A DNA stretch of 16,145 nucleotides from Gammaproteobacteria bacterium (lineage in GTDB: Bacteria; Pseudomonadota; Gammaproteobacteria; GCA-001735895): the NCBI GenBank assembly GCA_003645435.1, contig QNFD01000017.1, positions 1 to 16,145 of the forward strand, given 5' to 3'. Shown piece by piece: positions 7,405-15,146 of this stretch. The first letter of the stretch is position 1. Every line of letters begins with the position of its first letter. The notes beneath the pieces were generated by a model. That model ran no database searches. It was not told the origin of the DNA and saw nothing but the letters and a program-made list of their open reading frames with translations. Made by a program: the position numbers and the translations under genes.

Positions 7405-7468
7405 AATGAAAACAACTTTCCGCCTTATCTCAGGATCGGCGTCTGCCGGATGTACGATTGAAACAACT

Positions 7469-7497
7469 TTTACAAACAATTCAACTATTATTAAATT
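7469..7497 (+). promoter_or_regulatory. Weak candidate promoter ahead of the membrane-protein/MoxR operon
   Basis: TTTACA (7469-7474) and TAAATT (7492-7497) are 17 bases apart in an AT-rich stretch just before the AAGGAG ribosome site of the gene at 7521. The match to consensus is modest and could be chance in such composition. Confidence 0.25.
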
Positions 7498-7520
7498 TGA
7501 GATAAAACAAGGAGTTAGCC

Positions 7521-8276
7521 ATGAACAACGTTTACGCAGCACCCGAGTCCGAACTTAGATACGAAACCCCGTCTGACCATGCAGGCGGCACCATCGAAGA
7601 TGCAATCGCCGGTAATATTGAAATCAGTATGACCGGGACCATGGGCGAAGCCTGGAGAAATCTGAAAGGCTTTAAACTTTCCTGTCATGTTGCATTTTTT
7701 CTTTATTTTGTCATCGCCATAATTGCAAGCATGATTAGCTACCCGATAATATATGGACTCATATCCATCGGTGCAGATAAGAATACGGCCGGCGCCATCG
7801 GTGCACTTCTTCAGCTATTCGCCAGTATCGCGGTGATGCCGATGTTTATCGGAATTCATATCATGGGCATGCGCCACGCCGAACGTAAATCTGTTTCGGC
7901 AGGTTCTATCTTTGCCTACTTCGGTAAAATTCCGGCAGTTTTCCTGTGTTATGCCATTATGCTGATAATGATCATACTCGGCACATTTTTACTGGTTTTA
8001 CCCGGAATCTATTTAATGATTGCCTATATGTTTGCGATGGCACTCGTAGTCGAAAAGAACATGTCGGCATGGCAGGCGCTGGAAGTATCCCGTAAAGTCC
8101 TGACGCGCAAGTGGTTTCCGATGTTCGGTGTTTTGCTACTGATGGGAATAATCAACACGCTTGCCATATTTACCCTCGGTATCCTCTGGATATGGACCAT
8201 ACCCTGGTCTGTATTGACGATGTCAATGATTTACACGAAGTTGTTTGGCGCCGAGCCGCATACACTGGCGGATTAG
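7521..8276 (+). CDS. Multi-span membrane protein, GlpQ-membrane-domain/DUF975-like
   Basis: The 251-residue protein begins MNNVYAAPESEL, an N-x-Y-x-x-P leader like that of the preceding DUF805 protein, followed by about 40 polar residues. Hydrophobic stretches near 53-84, 91-117, 141-178 and 201-238 suggest six or so membrane passes. The segment LLVLPGIYLMIAYMFAM, then EKNMSAWQALEVSRKVL and a tryptophan-rich pair of helices, is characteristic of the membrane domain shared by glycerophosphodiester phosphodiesterase GlpQ-like and DUF975 families; no enzymatic domain is attached. AAGGAG (7510-7515) sits 5 bases before ATG 7521. It precedes the RDD gene by 52 bases on the same strand and may head the operon. 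The function is unknown. Confidence 0.82.
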   Translation: MNNVYAAPESELRYETPSDHAGGTIEDAIAGNIEISMTGTMGEAWRNLKGFKLSCHVAFFLYFVIAIIASMISYPIIYGLISIGADKNTAGAIGALLQLFASIAVMPMFIGIHIMGMRHAERKSVSAGSIFAYFGKIPAVFLCYAIMLIMIILGTFLLVLPGIYLMIAYMFAMALVVEKNMSAWQALEVSRKVLTRKWFPMFGVLLLMGIINTLAIFTLGILWIWTIPWSVLTMSMIYTKLFGAEPHTLAD

Positions 8277-8328
8277 CCCGTATAATGCATGAAGGGAACC
8301 AGGTTCAGGTATAAAGGGGGTAAATTTC

Positions 8329-9009
8329 TTGCTGGACACTAGCTACCGGGTTGAGATTCCAGGCGGCATCGAACTCGAGACGCAGGTAGTGGGACCTGTA
8401 CCACGCTTTCTCGCATTTTGTATCGACCTTATCATTCGGGGAATTATCCTGTTCGTGATTTCCCTGATCTCGATCCCATTCGGCAAGCTCGGCTTTGGCT
8501 TCTGGTTTATCACCCTGTTTTTAGTCGAGTGGTTTTACCCGGTGCTATTCGAGGTATTTAGAAATGGCCAGACTCCCGGTAAGAAGACTCTCGGTATTTC
8601 GGTGGTTCACGACGATTTGACACCGGTTTCGTTTGGCACCTCGATGGTTAGAAATTTACTGCGTAGCGTCGATTTTTTGCCGTTTTTTTACCTGTTCGGA
8701 TTACTCACCATGGTTTCCAATCCGCGCTTTCAGCGGCTTGGCGATCTGGCCGCGGGCACCCTCGTGATCAGCGTTCGCGAGTCTTCAAAACCGGCTGAAA
8801 TCGATAATATTACACCACAGGCGCCTGCAATCTCCCTGCTGCGAAACGAACAAACTGCGATGGTCGATTTTCTTCACCGCAGCCAGCAGCTTTCACTTCC
8901 CCGCCAACAGGAACTGGCCGCTATTCTCGAAGGCGTTACGCATAGTAAAAACGATAACGGCGTCGAACAATTGCATCGCCTCGGCGCCTGGTTCCTGGGT
9001 GTAAAATGA
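8329..9009 (+). CDS. RDD family membrane protein
   Basis: Start is TTG 8329, preceded by AAAGGGGG with 8 bases of spacing; there is no in-frame ATG until the middle of the domain, and MLDTxYRxExPxGIELE is the usual opening of RDD proteins of this cluster. The RDD domain spans about 20-150, with membrane segments near 27-47, 57-77 and 110-130, the RFLAFCIDLIIR motif, the NGQTPGKKTLGI block and RFQRLGDLAAGTLVI at the end. A roughly 70-residue soluble tail follows. RDD proteins are inner-membrane proteins, some proposed to act in ion transport, but the role here is unknown. The stop overlaps the next start (ATGA), so it is the first gene of the six-gene overlapping run. Confidence 0.9.
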   Translation: MLDTSYRVEIPGGIELETQVVGPVPRFLAFCIDLIIRGIILFVISLISIPFGKLGFGFWFITLFLVEWFYPVLFEVFRNGQTPGKKTLGISVVHDDLTPVSFGTSMVRNLLRSVDFLPFFYLFGLLTMVSNPRFQRLGDLAAGTLVISVRESSKPAEIDNITPQAPAISLLRNEQTAMVDFLHRSQQLSLPRQQELAAILEGVTHSKNDNGVEQLHRLGAWFLGVK

Positions 9010-9962
9010 AACAACAACTATGTGAACAGGAACATCAGGCCACCTGGAAAATGGTCGAACAATCGCTCGAAAAGCCCGGTTCCGGGCAAAACAGCAAGCT
9101 TCTCACCGAAAACTACATGCTTTTAAGCCAGCATCTGGCCCTGGCCAAGCAACGCCTGTACGACACCGCCCTGATCGAACGACTGAACAAACTGGTAATG
9201 CGTCTTTACCGCGAACTCTATCGTTACCAGACCGGTTCGCGCCTGAACTATTACCGGTTTTTAGTTCGTGGTTTTCCGCTCTCTATTTACCGTCACCGCG
9301 TGTATATAGCGATTGCGCTGCTGGTTTTCCTGCTCCCCGGCCTGATCGCGGGCGGCTGGGTTTACCTGGATGAAAACGCGATCTACAGCATTCTCGATGG
9401 ATCAGATGTGCGTAAGGTAGAACAAATGTATGATCCATCCGCGAGTAAAATCGGACGCGAACGTGAAGCCGAAACCGATATATTCATGTTCGGGTTTTAC
9501 ATCCAGAATAACATCAGCATCGCTTTCCGTTGTTTTGCGGGTGGCCTGCTCGCTGGCCTGGGGACATTGCTGGTGCTGTTTTTCAATGGTCTTCATATCG
9601 GCGCCATTGCGGGCCATTTAACCCGACTCGATTATGTCGATACCTTTTACCCATTTGTAGTCGGTCACGGCGCCTTCGAACTCACCGCGATTGTGTTTAG
9701 CGGTGCGGCGGGCCTTAAACTCGGTTACTCAATATTGAATCCAGGTCAGCTTTCGAGGCTCGATTCGTTACGGCTGGCAGGCCGAGAGTCGATACCGATG
9801 TTATACGGGATCATCCTGATGCTGGTAATAGCTGCTTTTATGGAAGCATTCTGGTCGGCAAATGCGAGCCTCTCTATTTCGCTAAAATATGGCGTCGGTG
9901 CAATATGCTGGTTGCTCGTATTATGGTATTCGATTTCGGGCAGACGATTTGAATCTCGATAA
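9006..9962 (+). CDS. Stage II sporulation protein M-like (SpoIIM/DUF95) membrane protein
   Basis: The 318-residue protein has a soluble helical N-terminus (about 1-95, with RLYRELYRYQ and the aromatic NYYRFLVRGFP) and five or so membrane segments near 99-121, 172-205, 214-245, 262-285 and 295-313. The core NNISIAFRCFAGGLLAGLGT, FNGLHIGAIAGHL and VGHGAFELTAIVFSGAAGLKLG is the SpoIIM family signature. In Bacillus SpoIIM works with SpoIID/SpoIIP in engulfment, but proteobacterial members in MoxR clusters have no sporulation role and their function is unknown. It overlaps the RDD gene by four bases and the next gene by 14, consistent with translational coupling. Confidence 0.9.
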   Translation: MKQQLCEQEHQATWKMVEQSLEKPGSGQNSKLLTENYMLLSQHLALAKQRLYDTALIERLNKLVMRLYRELYRYQTGSRLNYYRFLVRGFPLSIYRHRVYIAIALLVFLLPGLIAGGWVYLDENAIYSILDGSDVRKVEQMYDPSASKIGREREAETDIFMFGFYIQNNISIAFRCFAGGLLAGLGTLLVLFFNGLHIGAIAGHLTRLDYVDTFYPFVVGHGAFELTAIVFSGAAGLKLGYSILNPGQLSRLDSLRLAGRESIPMLYGIILMLVIAAFMEAFWSANASLSISLKYGVGAICWLLVLWYSISGRRFESR

Positions 9963-11454
9963 ACTACAGTTTCAGGCCCGCGTAAGATCAGGATGGCAAG
10001 CGATTGATTTGGGCTACCTGATGGCTAGTGCCTGGTGGCTGCCGCTATTCGTCACCGGCGCCCTGCCCTCGTTGCTATTGTTCATTCTGCTGTTAATTAT
10101 CTTTTTTGATAACCCCCTGTGGGCCGGCTTTTTTATCTGGTGGCTAAAGCCATTCTGGGAGCGTTTACCGCTTTACTACGCCAGCCGCAGGATTTTTGCC
10201 GAGCAGTCGACAATCACTCAAATACTGTGGCAAACCGGGTCGTTGTTTAAAAAAGAGTTGATCCCCTGGTTGTTGTGGCGTCGATTCTCGGTTCAACGAG
10301 CGTTTAATGCCCCGGTAACGGTGCTTGAAGAACTAAACCGGGAATCGCGTAAAAAACGCCTAACTGTATTGCATGGAAAGTATAGCGATATTGCCTTTGC
10401 CAACCAGGTCATCGGCTTTTTCTTCGAGCTTATCTTCTGTTTCGGTATCGCCGCGCTAATACTCTTTTTCATACCCGAAGATTTCGGCTTTGAAACTTCT
10501 AACACGACAGACCAACTCAACCTGGCGCAAGAATGGTTTTATACCTGGTGCTGGTATTTCGCGATAATACTGGTAATGCCATTCCACACCATGGCAGGCT
10601 TTGCCCTTTACTTGAATCGGCGTATCGAGCTGGAGGCATGGGATATTGAGATCACTTTTCGAAACCTGGCCCAGCGCAAACGGGATTCATCGAGGTCGGC
10701 AGCTAGCCTGGCCCTGGTCGCGTTGCTGACCGGATTAATTGCGATAACCACGCCGTCGGCCAGCTATGCGGCAATCAATCATGACAACGGCTCAGCAAGG
10801 CAGCTGATCGACGAGGTGTTGCAGGGAGAAGATTTCGGCCAGGAGAGAACCGTGCGTAAATGGCGTTTCAAAAACCTGGTGGAAGAAAACGAGGACAAGA
10901 TTCCCGAGTGGTTTATCGATTTTATCGAATGGTGGGAAAATAATATCGACCTGTCCAGCAACGAAGACGGCATAAACATAACCGCGGCATCACTTAAACT
11001 CCTGTTGATCGTTTCTTTTATCCTGCTCATAGTCTATGTCTTGTATCGTTTTCGCGGGCCGCTCAGTAGGCTGCAATCGCGTAACAGGACCGAGGCCGCG
11101 CCGGAACTCATGTTTGGCCTCGACGTTACCCCCGAGAGCCTTCCCGATGACATACCGGCACAGGTAATGTCGTTCTGGCATGAAGGCCGGCATCGCGACG
11201 CTCTCGGCCTGCTGTATCGCGCGACGCTCTCGCGCCTGATCGACCAGCACGCACTGGTTTTCAAGGCCAGTCACACCGAGGCCGAGTGTGCCGCCCTCGT
11301 AAGAGCGCGCGGCATCGACGCGCTGAGTAGCTATTTTTCGGGACTGACACGCGCCTGGTGTCATCTTGCCTATGGGCACGAGTTACCCGTAAACGATGCA
11401 ATGCAAAAGCTATGCGACGGCTGGAACGAGGAGATGACCGATGCGGTCCACTAA
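9949..11454 (+). CDS. DUF4129-type membrane protein of the MoxR cluster
   Basis: Start TTG 9949 gives MNLDKLQFQARVRSGWQAIDLGYLMA, the usual opening of homologues, with a 14-base overlap of the SpoIIM gene. An ATG at 9889 is possible but would add 20 residues and a 74-base overlap. The 501 residues comprise an N-terminal multi-helix membrane region (about 20-250), a hydrophobic stretch at about 252-275 ending in a signal-peptidase-like ASYAA, an extracytoplasmic segment (LIDEVLQGEDFG...WRFK), a membrane helix near 347-370, and a cytoplasmic C-terminal DUF4129 domain (about 398-501; FWHEGRHRDALGLLYRATLSRL, then FSGLTRAWCHLAYG). DUF4129 commonly accompanies MoxR and DUF58 genes. The biochemical function is unknown. 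Confidence 0.82.
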   Translation: MNLDKLQFQARVRSGWQAIDLGYLMASAWWLPLFVTGALPSLLLFILLLIIFFDNPLWAGFFIWWLKPFWERLPLYYASRRIFAEQSTITQILWQTGSLFKKELIPWLLWRRFSVQRAFNAPVTVLEELNRESRKKRLTVLHGKYSDIAFANQVIGFFFELIFCFGIAALILFFIPEDFGFETSNTTDQLNLAQEWFYTWCWYFAIILVMPFHTMAGFALYLNRRIELEAWDIEITFRNLAQRKRDSSRSAASLALVALLTGLIAITTPSASYAAINHDNGSARQLIDEVLQGEDFGQERTVRKWRFKNLVEENEDKIPEWFIDFIEWWENNIDLSSNEDGINITAASLKLLLIVSFILLIVYVLYRFRGPLSRLQSRNRTEAAPELMFGLDVTPESLPDDIPAQVMSFWHEGRHRDALGLLYRATLSRLIDQHALVFKASHTEAECAALVRARGIDALSSYFSGLTRAWCHLAYGHELPVNDAMQKLCDGWNEEMTDAVH

Positions 11455-12709
11455 TGCCTCGAAACTGTGGCTCGGCCTGGGCCTCATTCTAATCGTGTTT
11501 CTAGGCTGGGGGCTCTATTCCAGTATCGAGTTTTACGATGAAACCGAGCAGAGCGCCTGGTCCCTAAACGCGTTGCGAAACCCCTACCTGGCTGCTCAAC
11601 AATTTATGCGGGAAAGCGGCCTTAAGGCGGTGGAAGCAGACAGTTTGATCGGCCTGAATAGCCTGGATGGGGTCGACACGGTGTTGATTACCGATGCCAA
11701 CCAGGTCGTGAATCCACGCCAGCTCGAGCAGGTACTAAGCTGGCTTGAAAGCGGCGGCACGCTGATCGTCACGGCCAATTCGCTTGCCAGTTCAGAAGAC
11801 CTGTTACTCAAGGAGTTTAATGTCGAGGTAGCGTGGCCAGACCTGGGCGAGGATAGTGACGATGGCGAATCTGAGGATAAAGAAGTCTCTATCAGTGAAA
11901 CCATGCGGGAAATCAACCAGCAAATCGAGGACGGAAAATCCGCCGAAGAAATATCGCTATTGCCTGTCAAAGATGAATCTTTGATCAGTATTGATTTTGG
12001 CGAGGATATCGGCGTTCTCGAAATCGGTTTTTCCTGGGACAGGGTTTTAACTCACCCCTATATCGATGGGTCCCAGGAAGATGGTGCCGGGACACAGCCG
12101 TTTAGCTGGTCGTCCTCGGATTATGGAGTACATATGATGCAATTCGACGTCGGTAGCGGGCTATTGACGATTATTTCGGACCCGACAATATGGACTTCAA
12201 GGCGTATCGATCAGCATGACCACGCCTACCTGCTCTGGGTCCTGAGCTCTAAGGAAGGCGATTTTGCGATACTACACCCGAGCCTGCGTGATTCGATCTG
12301 GGCACTCATCACGCATAATGCACCCGAACTACTGATCGCCCTGGCATTCCTGATTGTTTTCTGGCTCTGGCGCCAGGGTCATCGCTTTGGCCGTATCGTA
12401 CCGCGTGATACCAGCGCGGGTCGGGCCCTGGCTGAGCATTTTTCAGCAACCGCCAATTATCTCTGGCATCGTAAGGCCGTAGATGCGCTGATCGAACCGG
12501 TCCGGCAGCAAATACTCCGGCGCGCAAGCGTTGTCCTGCCTGGATTCGTCGCTGCTAACAATGATCCAGAGAGGCAGCTTGAGTTAATCAGCAAGCATTG
12601 CGGTATAGAAAAACCTACCGTCGACATGGCCCTCAATGCTGGCGAATTCAACGAAACATCATTTGTACGAACCGTGAAATTACTAAAATACATCGAGCAA
12701 TCATTATGA
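11441..12709 (+). CDS. DUF4350 domain membrane protein of the MoxR cluster
   Basis: The 422-residue protein has a membrane helix at about 9-29, a large extracytoplasmic DUF4350 domain (SAWSLNALRNPYLAAQQFMRESG, then the strand DTVLITDANQVV and LSWLESGGTLIVTA, a GATase/Rossmann-like core), a second membrane helix near 297-317, and a cytoplasmic helical tail of about 100 residues ending at the MoxR gene. An acidic linker at about 134-155 (EDSDDGESEDKE) interrupts the domain. Domain order matches DUF4350 proteins in other MoxR clusters. No catalytic residues can be assigned. It overlaps the preceding gene by 14 bases and the next by 4 (ATGA). Confidence 0.85.
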   Translation: MRSTNASKLWLGLGLILIVFLGWGLYSSIEFYDETEQSAWSLNALRNPYLAAQQFMRESGLKAVEADSLIGLNSLDGVDTVLITDANQVVNPRQLEQVLSWLESGGTLIVTANSLASSEDLLLKEFNVEVAWPDLGEDSDDGESEDKEVSISETMREINQQIEDGKSAEEISLLPVKDESLISIDFGEDIGVLEIGFSWDRVLTHPYIDGSQEDGAGTQPFSWSSSDYGVHMMQFDVGSGLLTIISDPTIWTSRRIDQHDHAYLLWVLSSKEGDFAILHPSLRDSIWALITHNAPELLIALAFLIVFWLWRQGHRFGRIVPRDTSAGRALAEHFSATANYLWHRKAVDALIEPVRQQILRRASVVLPGFVAANNDPERQLELISKHCGIEKPTVDMALNAGEFNETSFVRTVKLLKYIEQSL

Positions 12710-13665
12710 ATAATCCAGACTCAAATCTCGAAGCCGTATCTTCATCGTTAAACGCTTTAAAAGAACACGTTAATAAACACCTGCTAGGCCAGTCCGGGGT
12801 TGTCGAACAGGTCATGGTGGCGATGCTGGCAGGCGGGCATGTGCTGATCGAGGGAGTTCCGGGACTGGGTAAAACCCTGCTGGTACAGGCGCTCGCATCT
12901 GGAATCGGCGGTACCTTCAAACGTATTCAATTCACTCCGGATTTAATGCCGGGGGATGTCACCGGTCATATCATGTTTGATATGGCGCAAAGCAAATTCA
13001 TTTTGAAAAAGGGGCCGGTATTTACCAACCTGCTGCTCGCCGATGAAATAAACCGCGCACCGGCTAAAACCCAGGCGGCATTACTCGAGGTCATGCAGGA
13101 ATACCAGGTAACTCTCGACGGCAGGACCATGGAGGTAACCAAACCTTTCATGGTGCTGGCAACCCAGAATCCGATCGAACAGGAAGGCACCTACGCGCTA
13201 CCCGAAGCTGAACTCGATCGTTTCGTGATTAAGATAAATATCGACTATCCCTCGGCGGCAGACGAGGTTTTGCTCGCGACGCAGAACGCATCGAAACCGA
13301 CTTCAGATATTACCTTGAGTGCGGAAAACCTGATCGACGTACCCACTGCACAAAAACAGTGTGCGCAAATCGATGTCGATGTGAAAGTTGCCGAGTACGC
13401 GGTCCAGCTCGCACGCGAAACTCGCAGCACAACGCTGTTACGCCATGGCGCCGGACCCCGCGCCAGTATCGCCCTGCTAAAATGTGCAAAAGCGATGGCG
13501 CTTATCAATGGTGAGCATTTCGTCACACCCGACGACGTCAAATCGATGGCGCTGGCGGTTTTACGCCATCGCGTCATTCTCGCCCCAGAGGTCGAAATCG
13601 ATGGTTTGAATGTCGACGAAGTACTGCGTACATTACTCGAAAAGGTAAACGCACCTCGCTCATGA
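12706..13665 (+). CDS. MoxR family AAA+ ATPase
   Basis: The 319-residue MoxR ATPase has Walker A GVPGLGKT at 50-57, Walker B LLLADE at 109-114 followed by the family-typical INRAPAKTQAALLEVMQE, sensor 1 in ATQNPIEQEGTYALPEAELDRF, and the C-terminal helical lid (HGAGPRASIALLKCAKAMAL, then VTPDDVKSMALAVLRHR). Start ATG 12706 overlaps the upstream TGA in ATGA; an in-frame ATG at 12598 would add unconserved residues inside the upstream gene. MoxR proteins are chaperone-like ATPases that usually act with VWA-domain partners on membrane or metalloprotein targets. The partner here should be the DUF58 protein encoded by the next, overlapping gene. Confidence 0.95.
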   Translation: MNNPDSNLEAVSSSLNALKEHVNKHLLGQSGVVEQVMVAMLAGGHVLIEGVPGLGKTLLVQALASGIGGTFKRIQFTPDLMPGDVTGHIMFDMAQSKFILKKGPVFTNLLLADEINRAPAKTQAALLEVMQEYQVTLDGRTMEVTKPFMVLATQNPIEQEGTYALPEAELDRFVIKINIDYPSAADEVLLATQNASKPTSDITLSAENLIDVPTAQKQCAQIDVDVKVAEYAVQLARETRSTTLLRHGAGPRASIALLKCAKAMALINGEHFVTPDDVKSMALAVLRHRVILAPEVEIDGLNVDEVLRTLLEKVNAPRS

Positions 13666-14990
13666 GACCATCCCGCACGCTTTTGCTATTACTGTTGCTA
13701 TGGGTAGCGCTGGGTCTCATTACCGCGCTGTCGAATATTTTTGGCTGGCAATACGCGATACAGATCAACCTCGCTTTCTGGTCGTACTGCGTAGTGCTTG
13801 GCCTGGTAGCCCTGTTCGATTACTTCATTGCCAGGCATGCACCCAACCTGAAGGTAACCAGGACCGTCGACCCCCACCTGGCGCTGGGTGTACGGCAACG
13901 AGTTTTAGTCAAGGTCAGCAATGAATCGGCGAACCGCCAGCTACTCTGGTTGACCGATTCGCCGTCGGCGCAACTGCAAATGCGAGGCTTGCCGGTAAAG
14001 GCCCAGTTAGCCCCCGGGGAACATTTCGTCGCGCGCTATCACATCATTCCCCTACAACGAGGTCTCGCCGAGTTTGGCAAGGTCTGCTGCCGGATTATGT
14101 CTCCGTTTAAGCTATGGGAAAAGAACACCTTTTACTGCGAACCCGAGCAGGCCAGGATTTATCCCAATTACAAACCGCTTTTTCAGTCATCATTCATCAA
14201 CAGCGATCTGCTGTATAGCGACTGGGGCGTACGTCTAAGTCAACGCCGCGGCGACGGCACCGATTTTCGACAGCTACGTGATTATCGTACTGGTGATTCA
14301 CTGCGCCAGATCGACTGGAAGGCAACGTCGAGATTCAACCGTCCGATCTCGCGCGAATACCAGGAGGAACGCGACCAGCAGGTTATCTTTTTACTCGATT
14401 GCGGGCGACGCATGCGCGCCCGGGATGGCGACATCAGTCACTTCGATCATGCCCTCAATGCATTATTACTCTCCGCGTTTGTGGCGCTTCGCCAGGGTGA
14501 TAGTGTCGGCTTACTGAGCTTCGCCGGGCAACCCAGGTGGGTACCGCCGGTCAAGGGCAGGCTTCAGATCAGCCACCTACTCGACCAGATTTATGATCTC
14601 GACAGCAGCCTCGCCACCAGCGACTATCTCGAAGTGGCACAGCAGTTGATGACGCGCCAGTCAAAACGCTCGCTAATCATCCTGATTTCATCGATCGAAC
14701 CCGAGGACAGGGACGATTTGTCGAAGGCTGCAAAAATGCTGTCCCGACACCATCTGGTACTAGTCGCCAGTATGCGTCAACAGGCCATCACGGATACCCA
14801 ACAGGCTGAGATCGTATCTATCGAGGACGCGTTAAAATTTTGCGGCGCCAGTCAACAGATGAATAAGCAGGCTGCCATGCTCGCTAACCTGAGGAGTGAG
14901 AATGTCATCGTTACCGATACCAAACCTTCGCATATGCACTCGGCCCTGATCAGCGAATACATGGCGCTTAAACGAGGCGGCGCTTTTTAA
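13662..14990 (+). CDS. DUF58 (VWA-like) membrane-anchored protein
   Basis: The 442-residue protein has two N-terminal membrane helices (about 6-28 and 34-57), an immunoglobulin-like segment (about 60-180), then the DUF58 signature GTDFRQLRDYRTGDSLRQID with WKATSR at about 199-224, and a VWA-like fold starting VIFLLDCGRRMR at about 240-251. The expected metal-site motif D-x-S-x-S is replaced by D-C-G-R-R, as in many DUF58 proteins, so metal-dependent binding is doubtful. It overlaps moxR by four bases and is the last gene of the run. Together with MoxR it probably forms the functional core, with the VWA part facing the cytoplasm; this topology is inferred. Confidence 0.93.
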   Translation: MRPSRTLLLLLLLWVALGLITALSNIFGWQYAIQINLAFWSYCVVLGLVALFDYFIARHAPNLKVTRTVDPHLALGVRQRVLVKVSNESANRQLLWLTDSPSAQLQMRGLPVKAQLAPGEHFVARYHIIPLQRGLAEFGKVCCRIMSPFKLWEKNTFYCEPEQARIYPNYKPLFQSSFINSDLLYSDWGVRLSQRRGDGTDFRQLRDYRTGDSLRQIDWKATSRFNRPISREYQEERDQQVIFLLDCGRRMRARDGDISHFDHALNALLLSAFVALRQGDSVGLLSFAGQPRWVPPVKGRLQISHLLDQIYDLDSSLATSDYLEVAQQLMTRQSKRSLIILISSIEPEDRDDLSKAAKMLSRHHLVLVASMRQQAITDTQQAEIVSIEDALKFCGASQQMNKQAAMLANLRSENVIVTDTKPSHMHSALISEYMALKRGGAF

Positions 14991-14997
14991 TCAGGAT

Positions 14998-15014
14998 GAT
15001 GGGTTGTACCCATC
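14998..15014. repeat. Short hairpin after the DUF58 gene, possible operon terminator
   Basis: GATGGGT (14998-15004) and ACCCATC (15008-15014) form a perfect 7-bp stem with a 3-base loop, 8 bases after the DUF58 stop. A T run (TTTT, 15021-15024) follows after 6 bases rather than directly, so it is a weak intrinsic terminator candidate. The GGATGGGT-type palindrome is also a common dispersed repeat. Confidence 0.45.
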
Positions 15015-15035
15015 CTACACTTTTCGGGTTTATTG

Positions 15036-15119
15036 GTCATTGCGAGGAACGAAGTGACGAAGCAATCTCTAAGAGGGTGATTTTTATCAGAAAGATTGCT
15101 TCGCTTCGCTCGCAATGAC
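15036..15119. repeat. Dispersed palindromic element, GTCATTGCGAG type
   Basis: The left arm begins GTCATTGCGAG (15036-15046) and ends CGAAGCAATCT (15058-15068). The right arm begins AGATTGCTTCG (15093-15103) and ends CTCGCAATGAC (15109-15119). Outer and inner 11-bp blocks pair perfectly; the left arm has a 6-base expansion between them and the loop is 24 bases. This is the widely dispersed GTCATTGCGAGCGAAGCGAAGCAATCT-like palindrome seen in many bacterial genomes. It fills most of the 156-bp gap between convergent genes; no gene is seen there. Confidence 0.85.
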
Positions 15120-15146
15120 GTATAAATCAGAGGTTCCCTGTATTGC

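Noticed and set aside
8281..8286. Perfect TATAAT before the RDD gene as an internal promoter
   Set aside because: No -35 hexamer is seen at 16-18 bases upstream and no extended TGn, so it could be chance; noted but not called.
9889..9949. ATG 9889 as the start of the DUF4129-type protein
   Set aside because: It would overlap the SpoIIM-like gene by 74 bases and add residues not typical of the family, while TTG 9949 begins at the conserved LDKL...AIDLG opening.
6788..14990. MoxR cluster as an anti-phage defence system
   Set aside because: The composition matches a conserved housekeeping-like cluster with DUF58/SpoIIM/RDD; no nuclease, toxin or mobile-element neighbour supports defence.
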